From: Streptomyces sp. NBC_01306
GTDB lineage: Bacteria; Actinomycetota; Actinomycetes; Streptomycetales; Streptomycetaceae
Assembly (NCBI RefSeq): GCF_026340465.1
Contig: NZ_JAPEPC010000001.1
Span: 5,771,001-5,835,000, forward strand
Length of the DNA: 64,000 nucleotides
Reading direction: 5' to 3'
In this document: positions 44,123 to 52,465 of the stretch, piece after piece
Layout: every line of letters begins with the position of its first letter
Numbering within the stretch: the stretch's first letter is position 1
Translations under genes and position numbers: made by a program
The notes under the pieces: generated by a model
Told to the model about the DNA's origin: nothing
The model's database searches: none
Seen by the model: only the letters and a program-made list of their open reading frames with translations

Positions 44123-44227
44123 TGGGTCTCAAGTATCGGGTTCCGTAACGTTGGTTCTCATGGATCGCATGGGGTTCGTTACCCGATTCGACCCATCCGC
44201 GCCATGAGAAGGACCATGCAGTGGCAA

Positions 44228-44266
44228 AGATCAGCCCCGCCGAGCTGTGCTTGGCGGGGCTGATCT
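44228..44266. terminator. Bidirectional hairpin between immunity gene and recombinase remnant
   Basis: AGATCAGCCCCGCC (44228-44241) and its exact complement (44253-44266) form a 14-bp stem; inner pairs extend it to 18 bp with a three-base loop. It is followed on the minus strand by TTTGCC. It lies between convergent genes. Confidence 0.8.
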
Positions 44267-44296
44267 GGCGTTTGACGGCAGTAGTTGACGGCAACG

Positions 44297-44750
44297 TCAG
44301 CGGACGCCAGTGGCGGGTGGTGGTGGTTCGTCGCCGCCGGAGCGGGCCGTCTCGGTGGTTTCCCGGCTGCCGAGCGCGGTGCTGAGGGTGTCGATGGCTT
44401 GCCGCTGGAGGCGGAGGCGTACGTGGGCGTAGACGGTGGCGGTGACGCCGATGTGGGCGTGGCCGAGGAGTTCCTTGATGACGACGAGATCGACGCCTTG
44501 TTCCAGGAGGAGGGTGGCGGTCGAGTGCCGGAGGTCGTGGAAGCGGATCGTCCGGAGTTCCGCGCCGTGGAGGAGGCGGCGAAAGCGGCGGGTGAGGTTG
44601 GTGGGACGAGCGGCCTGCCTTTCGGGTGGTGGAGACGAGCCCGTTGTCCGTCCAGCCCGTTCCGGCCGCCTGGCGCTCGTCCTGCTGCCGTTCTTGGTAG
44701 GTTTTGAGGGAGTTGAGGCATTCAGTGCGCAGGGCGAGTCCGTCTAGCGC
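44297..44750 (-). pseudogene. Frameshifted, truncated tyrosine recombinase (integrase)
   Basis: The minus strand encodes the C-terminal catalytic half of a phage-type integrase. One frame gives LRTECLNSLKTYQERQQDERQAAG ... GWTDNGLVSTTRK; at about 44600-44625 the reading moves by one base and continues as PTNLTRRFRRLLHGAELRTI, then RFHDLRHSTATLL (HxxR box), LLGHAH and the catalytic tyrosine in TVYAHV, ending at a stop at 44297. The N-terminal two thirds and first catalytic arginine are gone. It marks the island as once mobile. A sequencing error could mimic the frameshift but not the truncation. Confidence 0.8.
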
Positions 44751-44944
44751 GTAGCGCCTGCGGTCCAACAGCCCCACCCGAGCCCCGGCCGCCCCCTGTG
44801 ACCGCCCCGCCGCACCCTCTCGTACCGACCTCACCACACCCCCTCACCCCACCCCGCCTCCCACCACACCCCGTACCGACCCGCGCCGCCCGCAGTACCC
44901 GAGACCCCGTGCGCGACGCCGACGGCGTACGGCACGATGGGCCC

Positions 44945-47470
44945 ATGTCCGTACTGACGCGCGATGAAGCGCAGCTCCGAGCCCAGCTCCTCGATGTCCA
45001 GCGGTACACGATCGACCTCGATCTGACGCAGGGCGACGACACCTTCGACTCCCGTACCGTCATCCGTTTCACCGCGCGTGCGGCCGGAGACACCTTCGTC
45101 GAGGTCAAGCCCGCCGAGCTGCGCTCCGTGACTCTCGACGGGCAGCCCATCGACCCCGGGACGCTCTCCGGGAACCGGCTCCCGCTCACCGGCATCACGC
45201 CCGGCGAGCACGAGCTGCTGATCGACGCCGCGATGCGCTACTCGCACACCGGCGAAGGAATGCACCGGTTCACCGACCCCACCGACGGCGAGACCTACGT
45301 CTACACGCAGCTGTTCATGGAGGACGTCCAGCGCGTGTTCGCCGCGTTCGACCAGCCCGACCTCAAAGCCGTCTTCCAGCTCGGCGTCACCGCACCCGAC
45401 GGCTGGACCGTCCTCACCAACGCCGTCGCCGAGCGGACCGACGGCGGCGGCTGGCAGGCCGCACCCACCCCCCTCATCTCCACCTACCTCGTCGCCGTCG
45501 CCGCGGGCCCCTGGCACTCCGTGACCACCGAGCACGCCGGGCTCCCCTTCGGCCTGCACTGCCGCCGCTCACTCGCACCCCACCTCGACGCGGACGCCGA
45601 CGAGATCTTCGAGATCACCCGCGCCTGCTACGACCGGTACCACGAGAAGTTCGACGAGCCGTACCCCTTCGACTCGTACGACCAGGCCTTCGTCCCGGAG
45701 TTCAACGCCGGCGCCATGGAGAACCCCGGCCTGGTCACCTTCCGCGACGAGTTCATCTACCGCTCCGCCGTCACCGACACCGAGCGGCAGACCCGCGGCA
45801 TGGTCATCGCCCACGAAATGGCCCATATGTGGTTCGGCGACCTCGTCACCCTCCAGTGGTGGGACGACATCTGGCTGAACGAGTCCTTCGCCGAGTACAT
45901 GGGCTACCAGACCCTCGCCGAAGCCACCCGCTTCACCGGCACCTGGGTCGACTTCGCCATCGCCCGCAAGACCTGGGGGTACGACGCCGACCAGCGCCCC
46001 TCCACCCACCCCGTCGCCCCCGACCCGGCGCTCGTCCCCGACACCGCGTCCGCGATGCTCAACTTCGACGGGATCTCGTACGCCAAGGGCGCGTCCGCGC
46101 TGCGCCAACTCGTCGCCTGGCTCGGCGAGAAGGACTTCCTCGCCGGGATCAACGTCCACTTCGCCCGGCACCGCTTCGGCAACGCCACCCTCGCCGACTT
46201 CATCGACAACCTGGCGTCCGCCACCGACCGCGACGTCCACGCCTGGGCCGCGCGGTGGCTGGGCACCACCGGAGTCGACACCCTCACCCCCACCGTCACC
46301 GAGACCGACAACAACTGGTCGTTCAGCGTCGCCCGCACCGGCAGCCGCCCCCACCGCATCGCCGTCGGCGCCTACGACCACGACCCGGTCGACCCCTCCC
46401 ACCTGGTGCTGCGCGCACGCTTCGAACTCGACGTACCCGCCGAGGACAGTGCCGCCGCCACCACCGCTGACACCACCGACGCCGCCAGGACCTTCCAGGG
46501 CCGCCGCCCCGACCTGCTCCTCCTCAACGACGGCGACCTCACCTACGCCAAGGTCCGCCTCGACGCCGCCTCCTGGGAGACCGCAGTACGCGCGCTCTCC
46601 GGCCTCCCCGACCCGCTGACCCGCGCCGTCGTCTGGAACGCCGCACGCGACATGGTCCGCGACGGCGAACTGCCGCCCACCGCCTACCTGGACGCCGCGC
46701 TCGCCCACCTCCCGCACGAGGCGGACCTCGCCGTCGTCCAGGGCGTCCTCGTCTTCGCCGCCACCCAGATCGCCGACCGCTACCTGCCGCACGCCGACCG
46801 GTCCGCCGCACTCGCCACCGTCAGCACGATCTGCCGCGCGCTCATCCGCCGCACCGAGGACGGGAACAACCCCGGGCTCCGCCTCGTCGCAGTCCGCCAC
46901 TTCATCGACGCGGCCACCCAGCCCGACGGCATCCAGGCCTGGCTCGACGACGGCGGCGTCCCCGGCGGCCCCGAACTCGACCCCGAGTTGCGCTGGCGCA
47001 TCCTCCACCGCCTGGCCGCACTCGGCGCCGTCGACGAGAGCGTCATCGACGCCGAACTCGACCGGGACATCAGCGCCACCGGACAGGAAGGAGCCGCCCG
47101 CTGCCGGGCTGCGCTGCCCGCACCGGAGGCCAAGGCCGCGGCATGGCAGCGGATGTTCAGCTCCGACGACCTCTCCAACTACCTGTTCAACGCCACCGCC
47201 GGCGGCTTCTGGCAGGCCGAACAGACCGAACTCGTCGCGCAGTACGCGGAGCGCTACTACGAGGACGCCGTCGCCCTCGCCGGCCGCCGGGGCCCGGCCA
47301 TCGCCGAGGCCGCCGGACGGTACGCCTTCCCCGCGTACGAGGTCACGCCCGAGGCACTCGCCCGCGGCGAAGCCTGTCTGCGCGAGACCGACATGATCCC
47401 CGCCCTGCGCCGCAAGCTCACCGACCAGCTCGACGACCTGCGGCGCGCCCTGGAGGTCCGCCGGGCCTGA
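44945..47470 (+). CDS. pepN: Aminopeptidase N (M1 metallopeptidase)
   Basis: An 841-residue zinc aminopeptidase that trims N-terminal residues from peptides in the cytoplasm. Seen: the exopeptidase motif GAMEN, the zinc motif HEMAHMWFGDLVTLQWWDDIWLNESFAEY (HExxH plus E 18 residues on), and the C-terminal ERAP1-like helical domain. Length is normal for actinobacterial PepN. ATG 44945 was chosen; a CACGAT element ends six bases before it (leaderless), and the open frame upstream is proline-rich and not family-like. Zinc ligands: two His and one Glu in that motif. Confidence 0.95.
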   Translation: MSVLTRDEAQLRAQLLDVQRYTIDLDLTQGDDTFDSRTVIRFTARAAGDTFVEVKPAELRSVTLDGQPIDPGTLSGNRLPLTGITPGEHELLIDAAMRYSHTGEGMHRFTDPTDGETYVYTQLFMEDVQRVFAAFDQPDLKAVFQLGVTAPDGWTVLTNAVAERTDGGGWQAAPTPLISTYLVAVAAGPWHSVTTEHAGLPFGLHCRRSLAPHLDADADEIFEITRACYDRYHEKFDEPYPFDSYDQAFVPEFNAGAMENPGLVTFRDEFIYRSAVTDTERQTRGMVIAHEMAHMWFGDLVTLQWWDDIWLNESFAEYMGYQTLAEATRFTGTWVDFAIARKTWGYDADQRPSTHPVAPDPALVPDTASAMLNFDGISYAKGASALRQLVAWLGEKDFLAGINVHFARHRFGNATLADFIDNLASATDRDVHAWAARWLGTTGVDTLTPTVTETDNNWSFSVARTGSRPHRIAVGAYDHDPVDPSHLVLRARFELDVPAEDSAAATTADTTDAARTFQGRRPDLLLLNDGDLTYAKVRLDAASWETAVRALSGLPDPLTRAVVWNAARDMVRDGELPPTAYLDAALAHLPHEADLAVVQGVLVFAATQIADRYLPHADRSAALATVSTICRALIRRTEDGNNPGLRLVAVRHFIDAATQPDGIQAWLDDGGVPGGPELDPELRWRILHRLAALGAVDESVIDAELDRDISATGQEGAARCRAALPAPEAKAAAWQRMFSSDDLSNYLFNATAGGFWQAEQTELVAQYAERYYEDAVALAGRRGPAIAEAAGRYAFPAYEVTPEALARGEACLRETDMIPALRRKLTDQLDDLRRALEVRRA

Positions 47471-47637
47471 CCGCAGGTGCGGGGCGGCAGCCCCTTGTAC
47501 CACCCCAGGAGGCTCCAACTTCCCCCCGCACCAGGGCAATACCACTTTCGGGTTGAGCTCGTTGTGCTCTTCGGGCGCGCCGCCTGTCCCCCGTACAGGC
47601 TGGGGCGACAGCCCCGAGCGCACCGAAGGACACCCGT

Positions 47638-49002
47638 ATGAGTACGCCGCCACTCGCCGGAGGGGCCGCAGGGCCGAACGCCCTGCGGCCCCTCGTCGGT
47701 ACCGTCCTCGACGCGCTGCACGACGGGGCCGCCGACCGGATCGGCCCGCTGCCGCCCGGCGGCCCGGAAGCCGTCGCCGTACGGGTACGGGCCACGGCCC
47801 ACCCCGTGCTGCCCGACACCGGAACCGGCGCCGAAGAAGCCCTGCGCACCCTGGTCCACGCCATCACCGAAGGCGCGGCGGACCCCGCCGACCCACGCTG
47901 CGCGGCCCATCTGCACTGCCCGCCGCTCGCCGTCGCCGCAGCCGCCGACCTCGCCGCCTCCGCCCTCAACCCCTCGATGGACTCCTGGGACCAGGCCCCC
48001 GCGGCCTCCGAGCTCGAAGCCCTCGTCACCCGCGCCATCGCCGCCGAGATCTACCCGGCGGGCGACGCGCTCGTCACCACCGGCGGCAGCGAGTCCAACC
48101 AGCTCGCACTGCTCCTCGCCCGCGAACGCCACGGCGCCGTCCGGATCGTCTGCGGCGCCAACGCCCACCACTCCCTGCACCGCGCAGCCTGGCTGCTCGG
48201 CCTCCCCGAACCCCTCACCGTCCCGTCGCCCTCCGGAACCATCGACCTCGCCGCGCTCGACGAAGCACTCACCGCGACACACGGCCCGGTCCTGGTCGCG
48301 GCCACCGCCGGCACCACCGACGCCGGACTCATCGACCCGCTCCCCGAGATCGCCGACCTCTGCGACCGGCACGGCGCCGAACTGCACATCGACGCCGCAT
48401 ACGGCGGCCCGCTCCTCTTCAGCGACCTCCACCGACCCCTGCTTGCCGGCCTCGAACGAGCCCACTCGGTAACCCTCGACCTGCACAAACTCGGCTGGCA
48501 GCCGGTCGCGGCAGGACTCCTCGCCGTCCCGTGCCCCGCCACCCTGGACGCCCTCACCCACCAGGCCGACTACCTCAACGCCGACGACGACACCGAAGCC
48601 GGCCTCCCCGACCTCCTCGGCCGCTCCCTGCGGACCACCCGGCGCCCCGACGTCTTCAAGATCGCCGTCACACTCCGCGCCCTCGGCCGGAGCGGCCTCG
48701 CCGCCCTCATCGACCGCACCTGCGCCATCGCCGCAGAACTCGCCGACCTCGTCGAGGCCCGGCCCGGCCTGGAGCTCTACGACCGGCCCACCATCTCCAC
48801 CGTGCTCTTCCGCCCCACCGGAGCGGACGACGCGACCGTGGCCGCCATCCGCCGCACCCTCCTCACCGAGGGCCATGCCGTACTCGGCCGGGCCCGCGCG
48901 GACAACCGCCTCTGGCTGAAAGCCACCCTGCTCAACCCCCACGCCACCACCGGTGACCTGGAAGCTCTCCTCAAACTCCTGGAAGGCAGTACGCCCCGAT
49001 GA
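47638..49002 (+). CDS. PLP-dependent amino-acid decarboxylase, DesA-like
   Basis: A 454-residue group II (glutamate/tyrosine decarboxylase-type) PLP enzyme. Seen: HLHCPPLAVAAAADLAASALNPSMDSWDQAPAASELE, VTTGGSESNQLALLLAR (phosphate loop), the stacking HH in NAHHSLHRAAWL, AELHIDAAYGGPLL and the PLP lysine in TLDLHKLGWQP. It overlaps a lysine/ornithine N-monooxygenase gene by four bases, as desA does desB in desferrioxamine clusters, where DesA makes cadaverine from lysine. No DesC or DesD gene follows. The substrate is therefore uncertain: lysine, ornithine or diaminobutyrate. Confidence 0.85.
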   Translation: MSTPPLAGGAAGPNALRPLVGTVLDALHDGAADRIGPLPPGGPEAVAVRVRATAHPVLPDTGTGAEEALRTLVHAITEGAADPADPRCAAHLHCPPLAVAAAADLAASALNPSMDSWDQAPAASELEALVTRAIAAEIYPAGDALVTTGGSESNQLALLLARERHGAVRIVCGANAHHSLHRAAWLLGLPEPLTVPSPSGTIDLAALDEALTATHGPVLVAATAGTTDAGLIDPLPEIADLCDRHGAELHIDAAYGGPLLFSDLHRPLLAGLERAHSVTLDLHKLGWQPVAAGLLAVPCPATLDALTHQADYLNADDDTEAGLPDLLGRSLRTTRRPDVFKIAVTLRALGRSGLAALIDRTCAIAAELADLVEARPGLELYDRPTISTVLFRPTGADDATVAAIRRTLLTEGHAVLGRARADNRLWLKATLLNPHATTGDLEALLKLLEGSTPR

Positions 49003-50408
49003 CGACGGACCAGCAGGCTTCCGCAGACCAGCCCCACGATCTGGTGGGGGTCGGCATCGGACCGTTCAACCTCTCCCTCGCGGCACTCGCCCACCCCCTC
49101 ACCGAACTCTCCACCGCCTTCTACGAACAGCGCCCCGCATTCCACTGGCACCCCGGCCTGCTCATCGAGGACGCCACCCTCCAAGTCCCCTTCCTCGCCG
49201 ACCTGGTGACCCTCGCCGAACCCGCCAGCCCCTGGTCGTTCCTCAGCTACCTCAAGGAACGCGAGCGGCTCTACCCCTTCTACTTCGCCGAGCACTTCCA
49301 CATCAGGCGCACCGAGTACGACGCCTACTGCCGCTGGGTCAGCGAGAGCCTGCCCGGACTCCACTTCGGCCACCAGGTCGACGCCATCCGCTGGAACGCC
49401 GAACACGCCCTCTTCGAAGTCGACTTCACCCAACTCGACGCCGACGGAGAAGCCGAGGCACTCGGCCGCGCCCACACCCGCAACCTGGCACTCGGCGTCG
49501 GCACCGAGCCGTACATCCCGGAGACCCTCAAGCCGCTCGCCGAAGCACCATCCGTACCCGTCGTGCACTCGTCCGACTACCTCGCCAGCCGCGAACGGCT
49601 CCTCGCCGCAGGGCACATCACCGTCATCGGCGCGGGCCAGTCCGGCGCCGAGATCTTCCTCGACCTGCTCCGGGCCCGCCCCGCAGGCCAGGAGAAGATC
49701 ACCTGGCTCGCCCGGACCGAGGCCTTCGCCCCCATGGAGTACTCCAAGCTCGGCCTGGAGCACTTCACCCCCGACTACACCCGCTACTTCCACCAGCTGC
49801 CCGAGTCAGCCCGCGACTCCCTCGCCCCGCAGCAGTGGCAGCTCCACAAGGGCATCGACGCCGAAACCATCGCGGCCATCCACGGCGAGCTCTACCGCCG
49901 CACCCAGCACGGCGGCTGGCCCGACGCCGTCCTCACCCCGGGCGTCACCGTCCGCACCGCCGGACGCGTCGCCACCACCAAGGTCGAACTCCACCTCGAA
50001 CACGCCCGGCAGGGCTCCCGCTCCCGCCTCACCACCGACGCCGTGGTCCTCGCCACCGGCTACCGGGAACGACCGCTCGACGGAATGCTCGCCGGCCTCG
50101 ACCCCTACATGCGGCGCGACGCGTCCGAGCGCCCCCGCATCGACGACCAGTACCGGCTGCTCCTGGACCCCGCCGTCACCGGCTCCGTGTACGTACAGAA
50201 CGCCGAACGCCACACCCATGGCGTCGGCGCCCCCGACCTCGGCCTCGCCGCCTGGCGCAGCGCGACGATCCTCAACTCCCTCACCGGGAAGGACCCCTAC
50301 CCGCTGCCCCGGCGCACCGCGTTCACCAGCTTCGGCCTCGACCGCGAGCACGCCCTGCCCCCGCAGAGCCGCACCCGCCTCGTCCCGCTGGCCGAACGCA
50401 GCAGCTGA
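48999..50408 (+). CDS. L-lysine/L-ornithine N-monooxygenase family, DesB-like
   Basis: A 469-residue flavin N-hydroxylase. Seen: LVGVGIGPFNLSLAALA (FAD-binding GxGxxN), FHWHPGLLIEDATLQVPFLADLVT and SPWSFLSYL (substrate region), HITVIGAGQSGAEIFLDLL (NADPH fold) and LATGYRERPLDGM near the end. Such enzymes make hydroxamate precursors of siderophores; DesB acts on cadaverine. ATG overlaps the decarboxylase stop. Missing from the neighbourhood are the acyltransferase and IucA/IucC-type synthetase that would finish a siderophore, and no DmdR-type iron box was found upstream. Confidence 0.9.
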   Translation: MTTDQQASADQPHDLVGVGIGPFNLSLAALAHPLTELSTAFYEQRPAFHWHPGLLIEDATLQVPFLADLVTLAEPASPWSFLSYLKERERLYPFYFAEHFHIRRTEYDAYCRWVSESLPGLHFGHQVDAIRWNAEHALFEVDFTQLDADGEAEALGRAHTRNLALGVGTEPYIPETLKPLAEAPSVPVVHSSDYLASRERLLAAGHITVIGAGQSGAEIFLDLLRARPAGQEKITWLARTEAFAPMEYSKLGLEHFTPDYTRYFHQLPESARDSLAPQQWQLHKGIDAETIAAIHGELYRRTQHGGWPDAVLTPGVTVRTAGRVATTKVELHLEHARQGSRSRLTTDAVVLATGYRERPLDGMLAGLDPYMRRDASERPRIDDQYRLLLDPAVTGSVYVQNAERHTHGVGAPDLGLAAWRSATILNSLTGKDPYPLPRRTAFTSFGLDREHALPPQSRTRLVPLAERSS

Positions 50409-50450
50409 GCGGTCGTCGAGCACACGGGCAACCGGCCGGACCGCCGCACC

Positions 50451-50464
50451 CGGCCCGGCCGGGC
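50451..50464. terminator. Palindrome between convergent monooxygenase and nucleotidase genes
   Basis: GGCCCGGCCGGGCC is a perfect palindrome in a 87-base convergent gap that also repeats CCGGCC several times. Short but G+C-only, it may act as terminator. Confidence 0.35.
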
Positions 50465-50495
50465 CCGCAAACCCGGCCGGACACCCGGCCACGCC

Positions 50496-52307
50496 CTAGA
50501 AGACCGGCGTACCGTCCCGCGTCAGCTTCCAGTCCACCGAAGCGAACTCCGACGCGTCCACCGTCCCCTTCGCCTGCACCCACGCGATGATCGTGTTCCG
50601 GATCTCGTCCGAATTGGCCCACAGCTGCTTGGCGGACGGCACATGCGGGAAGTTACCGCCGCCGCTCGCCCGGTAGTTGTTCACCGCCAGCACGAACTGC
50701 GCCGCCGGATCGATCGCCTTACCGCCGAAGGACAGCTTCGCGATCCGCGAACCGGCCGTCTTGGCGATGTCGATCTCGTACGTCAGACCCGACACCGCGT
50801 CATAGTTGTAGTCCGGCGTGTCATCCGCGTTCGTCAGCTTCGAGGTGTCGACAGGACCGCCCGCCGGCGTCTGCACGTAGTAGCGCGCCGAGAACTCCAG
50901 ATAGTCCTTGATCTGCGCACCCGTCACCAGACGGGCCTCCAGCGTGTTCTCGAACGGGTACAGGCCCGCCGCGTCCTTGATCGTCACGTTCCCGGCGGGA
51001 ATCTGCGCCGTATGCGAGAAGCACGACGCCTGCGAGAGCACCGGCAGCGCCGCGTACTCACCACCGGCCAGCGCCGCCTTCACCGTGTCGGTCTGGACGG
51101 CGTTGATCAGATCGATGATCGGCTCGTCCTTCCACGGCGCGTCCGCCGTGGTCATCGCGGCGGACGACGTCCCGATCACCTCGTTGACGTACGCCACGAC
51201 CTTCTTGTGCTCGTCCGTCAGCAGCTTCACGAGCTCCGGGTCCTCGGCCGCGGTATTGGAGTTCAGCACCCGCGCACCGGCCTTCTCGACCGCCCAGCGA
51301 CCCTTCTCCCACACCAGGTCGAAGTCGAAGACCGTGAGCCGCTCCCCCCACATCAGCGGCTCGGAGAGAACGACCTGCTTCCCGGTCTTCTTGTTCTCCA
51401 CGAACCTCTCGGGGATCTCGACATGCGCATGGCCCACCAGGATGGCGTCGATCCCCGGCACCTGCTCGGCCACCAGGGCGGACGCGTTCTCCACGTACGG
51501 GATCTGGTCACCGTACGAGGATGTGCCGCTGGCTCCCGAGTGCGCCGCCACGAGCACCACGTCGGCACCCATGGAACGCAGCCGCGGCACATACTTCGCC
51601 GCCTGCTCCTCCAGCCCCGGAAACACCATCTTGCCCTGCACGTTCGCCTTGTCCCAGATGGCGATGCCCGGGTTAGTCAGCCCGAGGATCGCGACCTTCA
51701 CATCCCGGCCGTGCGGTGTGCGGAGCGTCCTGAAGACGTACGGGGCGAACGCCGGCCTGAGCGTCTTCGCGTCCAGGGCGTTGGCCCCCAGCAGCGGGAA
51801 ACGGCACTGCTCCTCGAACTTCCGCAGCACCGGAATGCCGTAGTTGAACTCGTGGTTGCCCAGCGCCGCCGCGTCGTAGCCGATGTGGTTCATCGCCTGC
51901 GCCATCGGGTGCACCGGACCGTGCTTGGCCGTGATCGGGTCGATCTTCGCGTAGTAGTACGACAGTTGGGTGCCCTGGATGGTGTCGCCCGCGTCGATCA
52001 TCAGGGTGTTGTGGCGGCCTCTCTCCTCGCGGATCCCGTTGACCAGCGTCGAGATCTTCGCCAGGCCGACGTCGTTGTGTGCGGCGTCGTCGAACTCCTT
52101 GTCCGTGAAGTAGTCCCAGTTGAAGACATGGCCGTGCAGATCGGTCGTCCCCATCACGGTGAAGGAGTACCGCTTCGGCGGACGCCCGTGACCGTGGCCA
52201 TGGCCGTGCCCCTGCGCCTCAGCGGGCACTGCCGTGCCTCCGGCGATGGCCACACCGGCGCCTGCGGCGGCCGAAGTACCCAGGAACGTCCTACGGTTGA
52301 GCGGCAT
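50496..52307 (-). CDS. Tat-exported 5'-nucleotidase / metallophosphoesterase
   Basis: A 603-residue secreted enzyme of the UshA/CpdB type. Seen: twin-arginine signal NRRTFLGTSAAAGAG with an AEA cleavage site; a His-Gly repeat (GHGHGHGHG, residues 33-41); metal motifs TDLHGH, GDTIQG, GNHEFN, AAHSG and GHAHVEIP of the calcineurin-like domain; and a C-terminal 5'-nucleotidase domain with NNYRASGGGNFPH. It probably scavenges phosphate and nucleosides from extracellular nucleotides. The start follows AGGGAG. An 18-bp direct repeat lies just upstream and may control it. Confidence 0.92.
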   Translation of the reverse strand: MPLNRRTFLGTSAAAGAGVAIAGGTAVPAEAQGHGHGHGHGRPPKRYSFTVMGTTDLHGHVFNWDYFTDKEFDDAAHNDVGLAKISTLVNGIREERGRHNTLMIDAGDTIQGTQLSYYYAKIDPITAKHGPVHPMAQAMNHIGYDAAALGNHEFNYGIPVLRKFEEQCRFPLLGANALDAKTLRPAFAPYVFRTLRTPHGRDVKVAILGLTNPGIAIWDKANVQGKMVFPGLEEQAAKYVPRLRSMGADVVLVAAHSGASGTSSYGDQIPYVENASALVAEQVPGIDAILVGHAHVEIPERFVENKKTGKQVVLSEPLMWGERLTVFDFDLVWEKGRWAVEKAGARVLNSNTAAEDPELVKLLTDEHKKVVAYVNEVIGTSSAAMTTADAPWKDEPIIDLINAVQTDTVKAALAGGEYAALPVLSQASCFSHTAQIPAGNVTIKDAAGLYPFENTLEARLVTGAQIKDYLEFSARYYVQTPAGGPVDTSKLTNADDTPDYNYDAVSGLTYEIDIAKTAGSRIAKLSFGGKAIDPAAQFVLAVNNYRASGGGNFPHVPSAKQLWANSDEIRNTIIAWVQAKGTVDASEFASVDWKLTRDGTPVF

Positions 52308-52325
52308 TTCGTCTCCCTAGTCACG

Positions 52326-52375
52326 TGCACAACGCGCGTAGATGCGGACAGCAACCATGCACAACGCGCGTAGAT
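52326..52375 (-). repeat. Two exact 18-bp direct repeats before the nucleotidase gene
   Basis: Read on the minus strand, ATCTACGCGCGTTGTGCA occurs at 52375-52358 and 52343-52326, 32 bases apart (three helical turns). They cover the region from 19 to 68 bases before the start codon, thus the promoter. No match to a phosphate box (GTTCACC type) was seen. Confidence 0.65.
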
Positions 52376-52465
52376 TCTGACCCAGGAGCCACGCGGTGCA
52401 ACACCCCCCGCAGGTTTCGATCTGGTGACCGCCGACTGTCGTACCGGGGTGCGACAGTGGGAACC

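Noticed and set aside
44798..44944. Upstream extension of pepN from ATG 44798
   Set aside because: The 49 extra residues are Pro/Arg-rich and lie in a C-rich tract; a promoter element sits directly before ATG 44945.
47471..47637. DmdR/IdeR iron box before the DesA/DesB-like pair
   Set aside because: No TTAGGTTAGGCTAACCTAA-like sequence was found by eye in the upstream region.
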